64,000 nucleotides of DNA from Atopomonas sediminilitoris. Its GTDB lineage: Bacteria; Pseudomonadota; Gammaproteobacteria; Pseudomonadales; Pseudomonadaceae. The notes under the pieces were generated by a model. It had not been told where the DNA came from, searched no databases, and saw only the letters and a list, made by a program, of their open reading frames with translations. Shown here one piece after another: positions 1-8,816 of this stretch. Numbering within the stretch: position 1 is the first letter of the stretch; each line of letters starts with the position of its first letter. Made by a program: the position numbers and the translations under genes. The stretch spans positions 186,001-250,000 of the forward strand of contig NZ_JAKUMM010000004.1 of the NCBI RefSeq assembly GCF_022601735.1. The letters are read 5' to 3'.

Positions 1-2
1 CT

Positions 3-635
3 GTGTGGGAACTGGTCAGTGCAGGCGGCTGGATGATGCTGCCGATTATCCTCTGTTCAATTATGGCGGTTGCTATTACCGCTGAGCGTTTATGGTCACT
101 GCGCCCGAGCAAAGTCACCCCGGCCCACTTAGTTGGTCAAGTGTGGCGCTGGATTAAAGACAAACAACTTAATAGTCAGAAGCTGCGTGAGTTGCGCAGC
201 GATTCGCCGTTGGGTGAAATCCTTGCCGCAGGGCTTGCTAACTCCAAGCATGGTCGCGAGATCATGAAAGAGTGCATCGAAGAAGCCGCCCAGCGCGTGA
301 TCCATGATCTGGAAAAATACCTCAACGCGCTCGGCAGTATTGCTGCGGTAGCGCCGCTTTTGGGCTTGCTCGGCACCGTGCTGGGGATGATTGAGATTTT
401 CAGCGCCTTCACCGGTGCAGGCATGGCCAACGCCCCTGTGCTGGCCAGTGGTATTTCCAAGGCATTGATCACCACTGCCGCCGGTTTGATGGTCGCGATT
501 CCGGCGCTGTTCTTTCACCGCTACTTGTTGCGCCGTGTTGACGAGCTGGTTGTCGGCATGGAGCAAGAGGCGGTCAAGTTGGTCGAAGTAGTGCAAGGTA
601 ACCGCGATGTAGACATGGGCGAGGGCAAGGCGTGA
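3..635 (+). CDS. exbB: ExbB/TolQ-family proton channel protein
   Basis: Inner-membrane MotA/TolQ/ExbB proton channel subunit that, with ExbD, uses the proton motive force to energise a TonB- or TolA-type envelope machine. The 210-residue product has an N-terminal membrane segment (about residues 8-27), a cytoplasmic loop and two further hydrophobic segments around residues 105-135 and 145-170, the usual ExbB plan. The start is taken as the GTG at base 3, which gives the family-typical beginning MWELV; upstream signals lie outside the window. It overlaps exbD by four bases (GTGA) and heads the operon running to murB. ExbB versus TolQ cannot be settled by sequence alone; the exbD-lpxK context matches the Pseudomonas ExbB/TolQ-like pair that is separate from tolQRA. 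Confidence 0.88.
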   Translation: MWELVSAGGWMMLPIILCSIMAVAITAERLWSLRPSKVTPAHLVGQVWRWIKDKQLNSQKLRELRSDSPLGEILAAGLANSKHGREIMKECIEEAAQRVIHDLEKYLNALGSIAAVAPLLGLLGTVLGMIEIFSAFTGAGMANAPVLASGISKALITTAAGLMVAIPALFFHRYLLRRVDELVVGMEQEAVKLVEVVQGNRDVDMGEGKA

Positions 636-1057
636 AATTCCGTCGTCGTCCCCGCGAAGAGGTCAGCATCAACCTGGCCTCCTTGATCGACGTGGTGTTT
701 ATTCTGCTGCTGTTTTTTGTCGTCACCACCACGTTTACCCGTGAAACCCAGCTGCGCGTTGATTTGCCCGAGGCCAGCAGCGCAGCACCGGCTGAGCAAA
801 CTCCAGAAACACTGGAGATCTTAATCAGTGCAGAAGGCCAGTTCGCGCTCAATGGACAAAACCTTAATAAGCATGATTTGAGCACCTTGATGGCGGCGCT
901 GCAGCGCGAATCCAAAGGCAATGCAGAGTTGCCAGTGGTGATCAGCGCGGACGCTAAAACACCGCATCAAGCCGTGATCACCGCGATGGATGCAGCTGGC
1001 AAGCTCGGTTTTGCCAAGCTACGCATCAGCACGGTCGAGGCCGCCGAGGCCCCGTAA
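632..1057 (+). CDS. exbD: ExbD/TolR-family biopolymer transport protein
   Basis: Partner of the preceding ExbB protein. The 141-residue product has a basic N-terminal tail, one membrane segment at about residues 15-37 carrying the proton-relay aspartate (D20 in the string LIDVVF), and a periplasmic domain of about 100 residues. It starts at a GTG overlapping the exbB stop and is followed after one base by the GTG of lpxK, so translation is probably coupled. Length and motif are normal for the family. Confidence 0.9.
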   Translation: MKFRRRPREEVSINLASLIDVVFILLLFFVVTTTFTRETQLRVDLPEASSAAPAEQTPETLEILISAEGQFALNGQNLNKHDLSTLMAALQRESKGNAELPVVISADAKTPHQAVITAMDAAGKLGFAKLRISTVEAAEAP

Positions 1058-1058
1058 C

Positions 1059-2063
1059 GTGAGCCTGTCTAACTGGTTACAACGCGCTTGGTATGAGGGG
1101 CATCCGTCGATGTCTCTGCTCAAGCCGCTTGAGCAGTTATATCGTCGTGTGGTCATGCAGCAGCGTTTGGCTTATGCGAGCGGTGCAAAAACACCTTATC
1201 GCGCCCCTGTGCCAGTGTTAGTGGTGGGCAATATCACCGTCGGTGGCACGGGTAAAACTCCGCTGATTTTGTGGCTGATTGAGCATTGTCGCAGGCAAGG
1301 TTGGCGCGTGGGCGTGGTGAGCCGTGGCTATGGGGCGAAAGCGCCGCATTATCCTTGGCGTGTTGAGGCCAGCGGCAATCCCGCTGAATGCGGTGATGAG
1401 CCGCTGATGTTGGTGCAGCGTTGCGCTGTGCCGCTGATGATTGATCCGCTGCGCAGCCGTGCCGTGCAGGCGCTGCTCGAGCAGACGCCTTTAGACATCA
1501 TTCTCAGTGATGATGGTTTGCAGCACCATGCGCTAGGCCGTGATTGGGAGCTGGTGGTGATTGATCATGCGCGCGGCTTTGGCAATGGTCGTTGCTTGCC
1601 GGCAGGCCCGCTGCGTGAGCCCTTAGAACGCTTGCATGATGTCGATGCCTGCATCTTAAACGGCGCCCTGCAAGACGATGCCAGCGGCTACGCAATGCAG
1701 CTGCGCCCCAGCGCCTTGGTCAACCTTAAAACAGGCGAGCGTCAACGTTTGTCGTTTTTCCCTGCTGAACAACGCCTGCATGCCGTCGCCGGCATTGGTA
1801 ACCCTGAGCGTTTCTTCACCACGCTGGAAGGGTTAAACTGGCGACCGATTCGGCATGCCTTCGCCGACCACGCACCATTCAACGCCGCTGAGTTGCCTGA
1901 TGATGACTTGCCGCTGGTGATGACTGAAAAAGATGCGGTTAAATGCCGCTCTTTTGCGCGCGATAACTGGTGGTACTTGGCGGTCGACGCCGAGCTCTCC
2001 GCAGCGTTTGGCCACTGGCTAACCCAACAGTTACAGGTGAAGGTGCGCCCTCATTCCTCCTGA
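1059..2063 (+). CDS. lpxK: Tetraacyldisaccharide 4'-kinase LpxK
   Basis: Phosphorylates the 4' position of the lipid A disaccharide at the inner face of the inner membrane (Raetz pathway). The open frame extends upstream to 990 inside exbD, but the GTG at 1059, two bases after the exbD stop, gives the family-like beginning (M/V)[15 protein letters not shown] and a normal length of 334 residues. A Walker-A P-loop, GGTGKT, lies at residues 62-67 after the conserved VVGNITV strand, and the string SDDGLQHH is the conserved catalytic-core segment. Trm112-like and kdsB genes follow, as in many gammaproteobacteria. Confidence 0.95.
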   Translation: MSLSNWLQRAWYEGHPSMSLLKPLEQLYRRVVMQQRLAYASGAKTPYRAPVPVLVVGNITVGGTGKTPLILWLIEHCRRQGWRVGVVSRGYGAKAPHYPWRVEASGNPAECGDEPLMLVQRCAVPLMIDPLRSRAVQALLEQTPLDIILSDDGLQHHALGRDWELVVIDHARGFGNGRCLPAGPLREPLERLHDVDACILNGALQDDASGYAMQLRPSALVNLKTGERQRLSFFPAEQRLHAVAGIGNPERFFTTLEGLNWRPIRHAFADHAPFNAAELPDDDLPLVMTEKDAVKCRSFARDNWWYLAVDAELSAAFGHWLTQQLQVKVRPHSS

Positions 2064-2070
2064 GGTGCTC

Positions 2071-2256
2071 ATGGATCTGAAACTGCTCGATATTCTCGCT
2101 TGCCCCCTGTGTAAAGGCCCACTCCAGTTGAGTGATGATCAATCAGAATTGATCTGTAAAGCCGATGCGCTTGCTTACCCGATTCGTGATGGCATCCCGG
2201 TGATGCTCGAAGGCGAAGCGCGCACCCTTAACGTTGACGAGCGCTTGGATAAATAA
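2071..2256 (+). CDS. Trm112-family small zinc-binding protein (YcaR-like)
   Basis: A 61-residue Trm112-like protein of the YcaR family found between lpxK and kdsB in many gammaproteobacteria. It begins [13 protein letters not shown] and carries a further cysteine at [10 protein letters not shown], consistent with a small treble-clef or zinc-ribbon-like fold, although only three cysteines are visible. The ATG at 2071 was preferred over the in-frame GTG at 2065 because it gives the family start MDLKLLDIL. Bacterial function is not settled; members of the wider family stabilise methyltransferases. Confidence 0.85.
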   Translation: MDLKLLDILACPLCKGPLQLSDDQSELICKADALAYPIRDGIPVMLEGEARTLNVDERLDK

Positions 2257-2258
2257 GC

Positions 2259-3020
2259 ATGTACACCGTTGTCATCCCAGCTCGTTACGCCTCGTCGCGT
2301 CTGCCGGGCAAGCCGCTGCAATTAATTGCAGGCTTACCGATGATTCAGCATGTTTGGCAGCAAGCCCAACAAAGTGGCGCGGCACGCGTGGTCGTGGCCA
2401 CCGATGATCCGCGTATCGAGGCGGCCTGCGTGGCATTCGGCGCCGAAGTCGTGATGACGCGTGCCGAGCATAACTCCGGCACAGATCGCTTGGCCGAAGT
2501 GGCGGATGCTTTGGGCTTGGCGGACGATGCGCTGGTGGTCAATGTGCAAGGCGATGAGCCGCTGATTCCGCCGGCCATCATCGATCAAGTCGCGGCTAAT
2601 TTGGCGGCCAACCCACAGGCCGGTATTGCCACCTTGGCCGAGCCTATTGGCGATAGCGCCAGCTTATTTAACCCCAACGTGGTCAAAGTGGTTAGCAATG
2701 CACAAGGCTTGGCATTGACGTTTTCGCGTGCACCGCTGCCGTGGGCGCGCGACGCTTTTGCGCAAGATCAACAGCAATTACCGGCGGGCGTGCCATTTCG
2801 TCGTCACATCGGTATTTACGCTTATCGCGCAGGTTTTTTGCGTGACTTCGTGCGCTGGGGGCCTTGTGACTACGAAAACACCGAATGCTTAGAGCAGCTC
2901 CGAGCGCTGTGGCATGGTGTCGCTATTCACGTGGCTGATGCCCTAGAAGCGCCGCCAGCCGGCGTAGACACGGCAGAAGATTTAGCGCGCGTGCGGCAGA
3001 TTGTTGAGTCGCGCGGATGA
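2259..3020 (+). CDS. kdsB: 3-deoxy-manno-octulosonate cytidylyltransferase KdsB
   Basis: Cytosolic enzyme that activates Kdo with CTP to give CMP-Kdo for the LPS inner core. The 253-residue protein starts with the nucleotide-binding signature [14 protein letters not shown] (about residues 7-20) and contains [11 protein letters not shown], the conserved Mg/CTP-binding stretch. It starts two bases after the Trm112-like gene and its end overlaps the next gene by four bases. Full length for the family. Confidence 0.95.
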   Translation: MYTVVIPARYASSRLPGKPLQLIAGLPMIQHVWQQAQQSGAARVVVATDDPRIEAACVAFGAEVVMTRAEHNSGTDRLAEVADALGLADDALVVNVQGDEPLIPPAIIDQVAANLAANPQAGIATLAEPIGDSASLFNPNVVKVVSNAQGLALTFSRAPLPWARDAFAQDQQQLPAGVPFRRHIGIYAYRAGFLRDFVRWGPCDYENTECLEQLRALWHGVAIHVADALEAPPAGVDTAEDLARVRQIVESRG

Positions 3021-3490
3021 TCCATGTGTTGTTTGTGTGCTTGGGCAATATTTGCCGCTCACCCACAGCAGAAGGGGTGTTCCGCCACAAGGTTGAGCGC
3101 GCCGGCTTAAGTGAGGTGATTGCTGTTGATTCGGCCGGCACGGCTGCTTGGCATATCGGCAAAGCACCCGATGCGCGGACGTGCGCGGTAGCGCGGCAGC
3201 GTGGTTATGACTTGTCTGCGTTACGTGCGCGGCAAGCCGTGGCCGACGATTTTTTGCGCTTTGATTGGGTATTGGCGATGGATGCCAGCAATCTTGCGCA
3301 CCTGCAGGCGTTGCGACCGGCAGAGGCGCGTGTTGAACCGCAGTTGTTTTTGCCTTTGGCAGACGAGCTTACCTTGAGCGAGGTGCCGGACCCTTACTAC
3401 GGTGGTGCCCAAGGTTTTGAGCAAGTCTTGGATGTGATTGAAATTGCCAGCGATGCATTACTGCAGCGCATTCAGTCAGCGCTGCGGTGA
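3017..3490 (+). CDS. Low-molecular-weight protein-tyrosine phosphatase
   Basis: Cytosolic LMW-PTP of 157 residues. The catalytic P-loop CLGNICRS runs from C8 to S15 (CX5R pattern with S following), and the general-acid aspartate is in the DPYYGG string near residue 122. In Pseudomonas this gene sits between kdsB and murB, as here, but its substrate is unknown; LMW-PTPs near envelope genes often act on tyrosine kinases controlling polysaccharide synthesis, and no such kinase is visible nearby. It overlaps kdsB by four bases. Confidence 0.9.
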   Translation: MIHVLFVCLGNICRSPTAEGVFRHKVERAGLSEVIAVDSAGTAAWHIGKAPDARTCAVARQRGYDLSALRARQAVADDFLRFDWVLAMDASNLAHLQALRPAEARVEPQLFLPLADELTLSEVPDPYYGGAQGFEQVLDVIEIASDALLQRIQSALR

Positions 3491-3494
3491 TCAC

Positions 3495-4523
3495 ATGTCT
3501 CAGTTAATCGTTCGCGAGGCCTTCGCATTAAGCGCGCTCAATACCTTTGCTTTGCCGGCACAGGCTGCGCAGTACTGCGCCTTAAGCGACAGCTCACAAC
3601 TGCCGGAGGTCTTGGCGGCGCAGCAGCGCAGCGGCTTAGCGCTGTTTGTATTGGGCGGCGGTAGCAACCTGCTGTTGACGCAGAACCTCGATGCCTTTGT
3701 GCTGCACATGACCACCCAAGGCAAGCGGGTGCTGTCGCAACAGGCAGACGTGGTGCTGGTGGAGGCCGAAGCCGGCGAAGCATGGCATCCCTTTGTGTTG
3801 TGGACGTTAAGCCAAGGCTTCGGCGGCTTAGAAAACCTTTCGCTGATCCCAGGTACGGTGGGCGCGGCACCAGTGCAAAACATCGGTGCTTACGGGGTCG
3901 AGATTAACGATCGACTGCATTCGTTAGATGCGTGGGACTGTCAGCAAGAGCAACTGGTGACTTTAAACGCCCAAGATTGCGCGTTTGCCTACCGTGACAG
4001 CTGCTTTAAACGTGAGCCCGCGCGCTGGATTATTTTGCGCGTGCGTTTTGCGTTGTATCCGGCGGCTAGCACACCCTTGGCGCTGGAATACGGGCCGATT
4101 CGTCAGCACTTGAGTCATCTCGATATTGCACAGCCGACGCCAGCAGATGTCAGCCGTGCGGTGTGTGCGATTCGGGCAGAAAAGCTGCCGGACCCGCGGC
4201 AGTTAGCGAACGCCGGTAGCTTCTTTAAAAACCCGCTGGTGCCAGCCCAGCAGGCGCTGGCACTGCTTGCGCAATACCCCGCCATGCCCAGTTACCCGCA
4301 GGCCGACGGGCAAACCAAGCTCGCCGCCGGCTGGCTGATTGAACAAGCCGGTTGGAAGGGCTATCGCGACGGTGATGCCGGGGTGCACGCCAACCAAGCC
4401 TTGGTGCTCGTCAACTATGGCAGTGCAACCGGTGCACAAATGAAGGCGTTGGCGCAGCGCATTCAAACGGATATCCACGAGCGTTTTGCCGTGGCGCTGG
4501 ACATTGAACCTATCGTGATTTGA
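3495..4523 (+). CDS. murB: UDP-N-acetylenolpyruvoylglucosamine reductase MurB
   Basis: FAD- and NADPH-dependent reductase making UDP-N-acetylmuramate for peptidoglycan. The frame is open from 3438, but the ATG at 3495, four bases after the phosphatase stop, gives the normal start MSQLIVREAF and 342 residues. The FAD-binding string LGGGSNLLL, the GTVGAAPVQNIGAYG segment and the late catalytic serine in NAGSFFKNP are all present. The length fits type I MurB as in E. coli. Last gene of the operon, followed by a terminator. Confidence 0.95.
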   Translation: MSQLIVREAFALSALNTFALPAQAAQYCALSDSSQLPEVLAAQQRSGLALFVLGGGSNLLLTQNLDAFVLHMTTQGKRVLSQQADVVLVEAEAGEAWHPFVLWTLSQGFGGLENLSLIPGTVGAAPVQNIGAYGVEINDRLHSLDAWDCQQEQLVTLNAQDCAFAYRDSCFKREPARWIILRVRFALYPAASTPLALEYGPIRQHLSHLDIAQPTPADVSRAVCAIRAEKLPDPRQLANAGSFFKNPLVPAQQALALLAQYPAMPSYPQADGQTKLAAGWLIEQAGWKGYRDGDAGVHANQALVLVNYGSATGAQMKALAQRIQTDIHERFAVALDIEPIVI

Positions 4524-4548
4524 GCACTGTTATCACGCAATAAAAAAA

Positions 4549-4577
4549 CGGCGCAGCTAATGCTGGCGCCGTTTTTT
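4549..4577. terminator. Bidirectional rho-independent terminator after murB
   Basis: Left arm CGGCGCAGC (4549-4557), short TAAT loop and right arm GCTGGCGCCG (4562-4571) pair with one bulged base. Seven A residues precede the left arm (4542-4548) and six T follow the right arm (4572-4577), so the hairpin can terminate both murB on + and the convergent gene on -. Confidence 0.9.
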
Positions 4578-4607
4578 ATTGGCTGTGCGTTGGTCAGTCG
4601 CTAAGCC

Positions 4608-5960
4608 TTAATAGACCCAGACTTCAACGCGACGATTGCGGATACGGCCGCTTTCAACGTCGTTGCTGGCAATCGGCATGGCCTGACCTAAACCTTGGAC
4701 TTCCCGCAGATTGACGCCGGCTTTACTCAGCTCACGGCGCACGGCCATCGCACGAAGTTTCGACACCAGCTCGGCGCGAGCGGCGTCCTCTTTGCTGTCG
4801 CTAAAACCAATCAGCGCCACCTGTTGGTTGCTCTTGTTGTTGGCCTTAATAAAGTTAGCCACGCGCTGCACGTCTTGCAGGGCCTTGTTGTCTAGCTTGG
4901 CGTTGCCTTCTTTGAAACGGAAAGTCACCGAGAGGCGCTTGGCTTGGCTAGCCAAGGCTTTGTAGCTTTCTGGCATTTGTGTTTCAACCGGCACCTGCAT
5001 GGTGCGCACGGCTTGAGAAACAAAACCGTTGGCGGCCACCAGTTTTTGTCCGGCTGGGCTCTGTGCGTACTCGATCAGTGCGCGCGCCCACGCGTTGCTT
5101 TCATTGGGCTGGATGTACAAAAACAAACGACGCGATAGCGGGTAGTCTTCGGATGCGACCAGTGTGTCTTGCGGGCTAAGGGCGTCCGCATTGCCATCGG
5201 CAATCGCCAAAGGCTTATTCGCGCCGACAAACGCTAAGCCAACAAAACCGATGGCGGCAGGGTTTTGCGCCACTTGTTCGGCCAGACTGACATGGCTAGA
5301 GAAGCGCTGCGCATCACTACGAATGGCTTTACCCAGTGGGCTGAGCACGGCGCTGTCAAAGGTATCAAAGGTGCCGGAAAGCTGGTCCAGCGCCATCACC
5401 TTGATCGGGCCGCCGCTCACGCCTAAGTCTTCCCAGTTCTTGGCTTCACCCGAAAAAGCCGCCGCAAGTTGCGCGGTGCTGAGCTGAGTCAGTGGGCTGT
5501 TGGGGTGCACAATCACTGCCACGCCATCGATGGCGACGACTTGTTCGGCGTCTTGGCTCAACATATCGCCGCCGCTGGCGAGCAGCTTGATTTCGGCTTC
5601 TTTGATGGGGCGCGAGGCGGCGGCCAATTGTGCGCGTGACTCGCTCAAGGCAACAAAGCCACTGCTGGAGCCTTCGGTGACAATTTCCACCGGCACTGGG
5701 CGGTTATCGGTGCTTAAACCAATCACACGGCTGCCGTTCGCCAATGGCTCGACACGGATTTGCGTTAAGCCTTGGCTCTGCATCAAGCCTTCTACTAGAG
5801 CGGGAGCAAGGCGGGCGCCAAGGGTGTTGGAGCCTTCAATGCGCAATGCGTTTTGCCCAGAGGTAGGGATGGGCAAGCTGGTGGCAGCGCTGGCTGGCAG
5901 TATGGTGGCCGCCAACAGCAAGCCGGCAAGACGGTTCGAGATGCCGGATAAACGAGACAT
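4608..5960 (-). CDS. PstS-like phosphate-binding domain fused to OmpA-like domain
   Basis: A 450-residue secreted protein. An N-terminal signal peptide (hydrophobic core LAGLLLAATILPASA, cut near residue 26) is followed by a PstS/PBP-like domain beginning LRIEGSNTLGARLAPALVEG, with conserved strings such as VIVHPNSPL and LDQLSGTFDTF. The last roughly 110 residues form an OmpA peptidoglycan-binding domain, VALIGFSDS through GRIRNRRVEVWVY. The layout suggests a periplasmic ligand-binding protein tethered to peptidoglycan rather than a plain ABC transporter subunit, and no Pst permease or ATPase genes are nearby. Similar fusions exist in Pseudomonas; phosphate specificity is inferred from the family only. 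Confidence 0.8.
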   Translation of the reverse strand: MSRLSGISNRLAGLLLAATILPASAATSLPIPTSGQNALRIEGSNTLGARLAPALVEGLMQSQGLTQIRVEPLANGSRVIGLSTDNRPVPVEIVTEGSSSGFVALSESRAQLAAASRPIKEAEIKLLASGGDMLSQDAEQVVAIDGVAVIVHPNSPLTQLSTAQLAAAFSGEAKNWEDLGVSGGPIKVMALDQLSGTFDTFDSAVLSPLGKAIRSDAQRFSSHVSLAEQVAQNPAAIGFVGLAFVGANKPLAIADGNADALSPQDTLVASEDYPLSRRLFLYIQPNESNAWARALIEYAQSPAGQKLVAANGFVSQAVRTMQVPVETQMPESYKALASQAKRLSVTFRFKEGNAKLDNKALQDVQRVANFIKANNKSNQQVALIGFSDSKEDAARAELVSKLRAMAVRRELSKAGVNLREVQGLGQAMPIASNDVESGRIRNRRVEVWVY

Positions 5961-6065
5961 GTGAATACCTGTAGCAGTTTCAAAGGATGCGAAAGGCTAC
6001 AGGAATATTACAAAAAGTAACAAAACGAGCGCATTTATTGTGCGCCACGTCACGCTACGTGACAT

Positions 6066-6617
6066 TTAAACGGCGCTGCGCTTCAAGCGAGCCATAAACA
6101 GCAGTCGCTTTACCAGCAGAGCAGTAAAGGGGAAGGTGACGATGTACATGAAGACCTGAAGCGCGGAAATATCCAACAGCAACCAATACGCTAGGGCGAC
6201 ACCTAAACCCGAGTCGATCTGATCCCCCGCAATTACCCAACGCTGGTGTCTGGTGGGTAGCGCGCCTGGGGCAATACCGGCACGACGTTTTAGCCAAGAG
6301 TTAGGTAACTCCGCCAGGACATAACCCAAGCCCGCCGCTAGGCCAGCTAGCGCAAGTGACTCACCAAAAATGCTCAGCTGGCCTGCGCTACTAGCGGGCC
6401 ATAGACACAGCGCACCCAAGGCGGTGAACAGAGGCATCAGCAGCATGCCACGCCAGGTTTTATTGGCACCGAATAGCTGCTCATTGATTGGCACCTTTAA
6501 CCACGGCCAGCCGTTATAGCTGACCACCCACATATGCAGCACCCCGCCAATGATCACAGGGATTTGCAAGATCAGCGCGGTGAACGCCGCGTTAAGAAGG
6601 TTGTCGAAACTCAGCAT
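6066..6617 (-). CDS. CDP-archaeol synthase (CarS)-like integral membrane protein
   Basis: A 183-residue hydrophobic protein resembling the CarS family, which transfers CMP from CTP to an unsaturated archaetidic acid in archaea; bacterial homologues are poorly characterised. FGANKTWRG at residues 49-57 and GDQIDSGLG from 131 are the two conserved polar motifs, set among four to five membrane segments. The ATG at 6617 lies one base past the upstream gene's stop; an in-frame upstream start at 6659 would overlap that gene and adds a Cys-rich stretch unlike the family. Last gene of the ten-gene operon. Placed directly after a CDP-alcohol transferase, it probably supplies that enzyme's CDP-activated lipid. 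Family assignment is fairly firm, substrate unknown. Confidence 0.75.
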   Translation of the reverse strand: MLSFDNLLNAAFTALILQIPVIIGGVLHMWVVSYNGWPWLKVPINEQLFGANKTWRGMLLMPLFTALGALCLWPASSAGQLSIFGESLALAGLAAGLGYVLAELPNSWLKRRAGIAPGALPTRHQRWVIAGDQIDSGLGVALAYWLLLDISALQVFMYIVTFPFTALLVKRLLFMARLKRSAV

Positions 6618-6618
6618 G

Positions 6619-7224
6619 TCAAAGCACTCCGTGCAGCACACAAAACAGCAAGGCACCACCGAGGGTGAGCGCCAAGATATGACTCAGGCGTTTGAACTTA
6701 AAAAAAGCACGACGCCATAGCATTGCAGCGCTGAAGGCGAGTAAGCACAGCGCTAACAGGCTGTTGGCCAGCCACTGCGGGACTAGCAATGTCAGCAACG
6801 CAAAGCCGGCTAGCAGGAAAATGCTCCAGAACACCGGCATGCCCAGATAAGCCAAGCCTGAGCCCTCATCGATGTTGCCAATATCATTGAACACCGCCAG
6901 ACGCACCACGCCCGCCATCAGCAAAGGCCACAAGCCCATAGCCCATGCACCACTAAAGCCAAGCTGCCAAAACACCAGTGCGGGCACGGCTAAATAGATA
7001 AAGGTGTCGAGAAAGCCGTCCAGATATCGGCCAAAGACCCGCGTAATCCCCAGACGGCGTGCCCAGATACCATCCAACGCGTCGCCCAGCATGGCGATAA
7101 ATAAGCACGCAATCGCCAGTAAGGGCGCGCCACCTAGCGCCAGCGCGGCCGCCAAGGTGCTGGTGACGATGCCGCTTAAGGTCAGCGCATCGACGCGATT
7201 TAAGTGAATAATCCATGCGCTCAT
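6619..7224 (-). CDS. CDP-alcohol phosphatidyltransferase-family protein
   Basis: Integral membrane enzyme of 201 residues that swaps the CMP of a CDP-activated lipid for an alcohol head group. The full family signature is present: D48, D51-G52, A55-R56, then G65, D69 and D73 with the standard spacing (DGxxAR, eight residues, GxxxDxxxD). Five to six hydrophobic segments surround it. The start overlaps the stop of the AMP-ligase gene by four bases. The acceptor (serine, glycerol phosphate, inositol or other) cannot be read from the sequence. The pairing with a CarS-like gene recalls archaeal phospholipid head-group assembly. Confidence 0.85.
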   Translation of the reverse strand: MSAWIIHLNRVDALTLSGIVTSTLAAALALGGAPLLAIACLFIAMLGDALDGIWARRLGITRVFGRYLDGFLDTFIYLAVPALVFWQLGFSGAWAMGLWPLLMAGVVRLAVFNDIGNIDEGSGLAYLGMPVFWSIFLLAGFALLTLLVPQWLANSLLALCLLAFSAAMLWRRAFFKFKRLSHILALTLGGALLFCVLHGVL

Positions 7225-8816
7225 TGCAGGACCTTGAGTGTCAGCGTGGGGAGAGAGTTGAGCAGCGCTGGGCGGTCGATCTTGCTGTTGTGACGCCCGT
7301 CAACCGGCATCTGTGCAACTTCGGCCCAGTGCAGGTTCGGCAACGCCCAGTGCGCCACAATGGCCTTGAGTGCGTCCCAGCTACTGGGCTGGCCTTGCAG
7401 AATCAGCACCGGTGGTGCGCTCGGTCGGGCAACCAAGGCGCAGCGGGTGACACCGGCTAAGGCATCGACTTGCATTTCCAGCGGATAGGTAAACAGAGGC
7501 CCTTGCGCGCTGGGTACCGCATCCTTGAGCCGCCCGGTCAGCCAGAGCTGGCCTTGCTGATCAAAAAAGCCGCAGTCGCCGGTGCGATGCCAGACTAGGC
7601 CATCAGCACGGGGGATTTTGTTTTCCGCGCAGGCTTGGGGGTTATCGATATAGCGCTTTAACACATGCTCACCGGCCACCAAAATTTCGCCGCATTGGCC
7701 GGCGCTGAGCGTGGCTTCTTGTACCTGAGTTTGATTGCCGAGCGGCATATCCGAGCGCACCACGCACACCTCAGCTTGCGCCACAGGTTTGCCGACTAAG
7801 TGACCTGCCTGTGCCCCCCATTGACTGAGGAGCAGCGGCATATCGATCTCCGCAATGGGCTCGGCCTCGGTGCTGCCATACACCACGCGACAATGCGCAT
7901 GGGGAAATACGCTGGCGCAGTCGCGCAGCAGTGCCGGCGTCACGGTCGAGCCGCCGACCACCACCGAGCGCACCTTGGGCAAGGTTTGTTGGGCCGCTTT
8001 AGCGCTGTTGAGTAGCTGCTGCATGAATGCTGGCGCAGCGGCGAGGCGGGTGACACCCGCGCGGCTGAACTGCGCCAATAACCGCTCGCCATCGGCGCTG
8101 CCTGGGGCTGCTAAGTCAATGGCGGGCATGACCGTACTGATGCCGCAGGCAAGGTTGTGCAGCACCAAAACTGGGAAGCACGGCGCATCAATGTCATCGT
8201 CTTGATCGGGCCAGTGGCTGCGGATGGCTTCATGCTGGGCGATCAGGCTGTGATGCGTGCGGTCAGCACCTTTTGGCGCGCCGGTACTGCCGGAGGTGAA
8301 GCTGATTAGGCCGTGGGCGTGTTCGTCGCTTAAGGCGTCGGCACGAAACGCGCTTAAGCTGGCGGCCATCCAACCTTGGCGTAAGTCGCGCACACCGAAG
8401 GCGCGGCCATCAAGGGCAAAACGCGGTAAGCGCCATAACGCGGGCACGGCATACCAGTGGCGCAAAATAGCGCGCTCACCAATAGCCGCACGCGCTGCGC
8501 TGGTTTTAATTGAGGCGATCATGCGCGCACGACTCATGCCGCGATCAAGCAGCACCGGCACTAAGCCAAGGCCGAGCAGTGCCAACAGCAAGGCATACAA
8601 GGAGGCGCTAGGTTTGGCCAGTAACAACACGCGATCACCCCGCACAAGGCCTTGAGCCACCAAGCGCTGTTGCCAGCTGGCGGCTTGGCTAAGTAGTTGG
8701 GCATAGGTTTGGCTATGACTACTGCCCGTGATGGGGTCGGTGATGTTGAGCGCTAGGCGATCAGGGTTGCGCTGAGCGGCGACAAACACGCGCTGGCAAA
8801 AGTTACTTTGGCTCAT
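7221..8816 (-). CDS. AMP-binding acyl/carboxylate ligase, OleC-like
   Basis: A 531-residue ANL-superfamily adenylating enzyme. The phosphate loop FTSGSTGAPKG (about residues 170-182), the YGSTEAEP motif, the hinge-region string HRTGDCGFF and a late lysine in DGRHNSKID (A10-type motif) are all visible, so it should be active. The region after the P-loop (PVLVLHNLACGISTVMPAIDL) resembles OleC-type and fatty-acid ligases more than acetyl- or long-chain FadD enzymes. It probably activates a fatty or beta-hydroxy acid for the pathway encoded here. Overlaps its upstream neighbour by four bases; no carrier protein is encoded in the cluster. Confidence 0.8.
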   Translation of the reverse strand: MSQSNFCQRVFVAAQRNPDRLALNITDPITGSSHSQTYAQLLSQAASWQQRLVAQGLVRGDRVLLLAKPSASLYALLLALLGLGLVPVLLDRGMSRARMIASIKTSAARAAIGERAILRHWYAVPALWRLPRFALDGRAFGVRDLRQGWMAASLSAFRADALSDEHAHGLISFTSGSTGAPKGADRTHHSLIAQHEAIRSHWPDQDDDIDAPCFPVLVLHNLACGISTVMPAIDLAAPGSADGERLLAQFSRAGVTRLAAAPAFMQQLLNSAKAAQQTLPKVRSVVVGGSTVTPALLRDCASVFPHAHCRVVYGSTEAEPIAEIDMPLLLSQWGAQAGHLVGKPVAQAEVCVVRSDMPLGNQTQVQEATLSAGQCGEILVAGEHVLKRYIDNPQACAENKIPRADGLVWHRTGDCGFFDQQGQLWLTGRLKDAVPSAQGPLFTYPLEMQVDALAGVTRCALVARPSAPPVLILQGQPSSWDALKAIVAHWALPNLHWAEVAQMPVDGRHNSKIDRPALLNSLPTLTLKVLQ

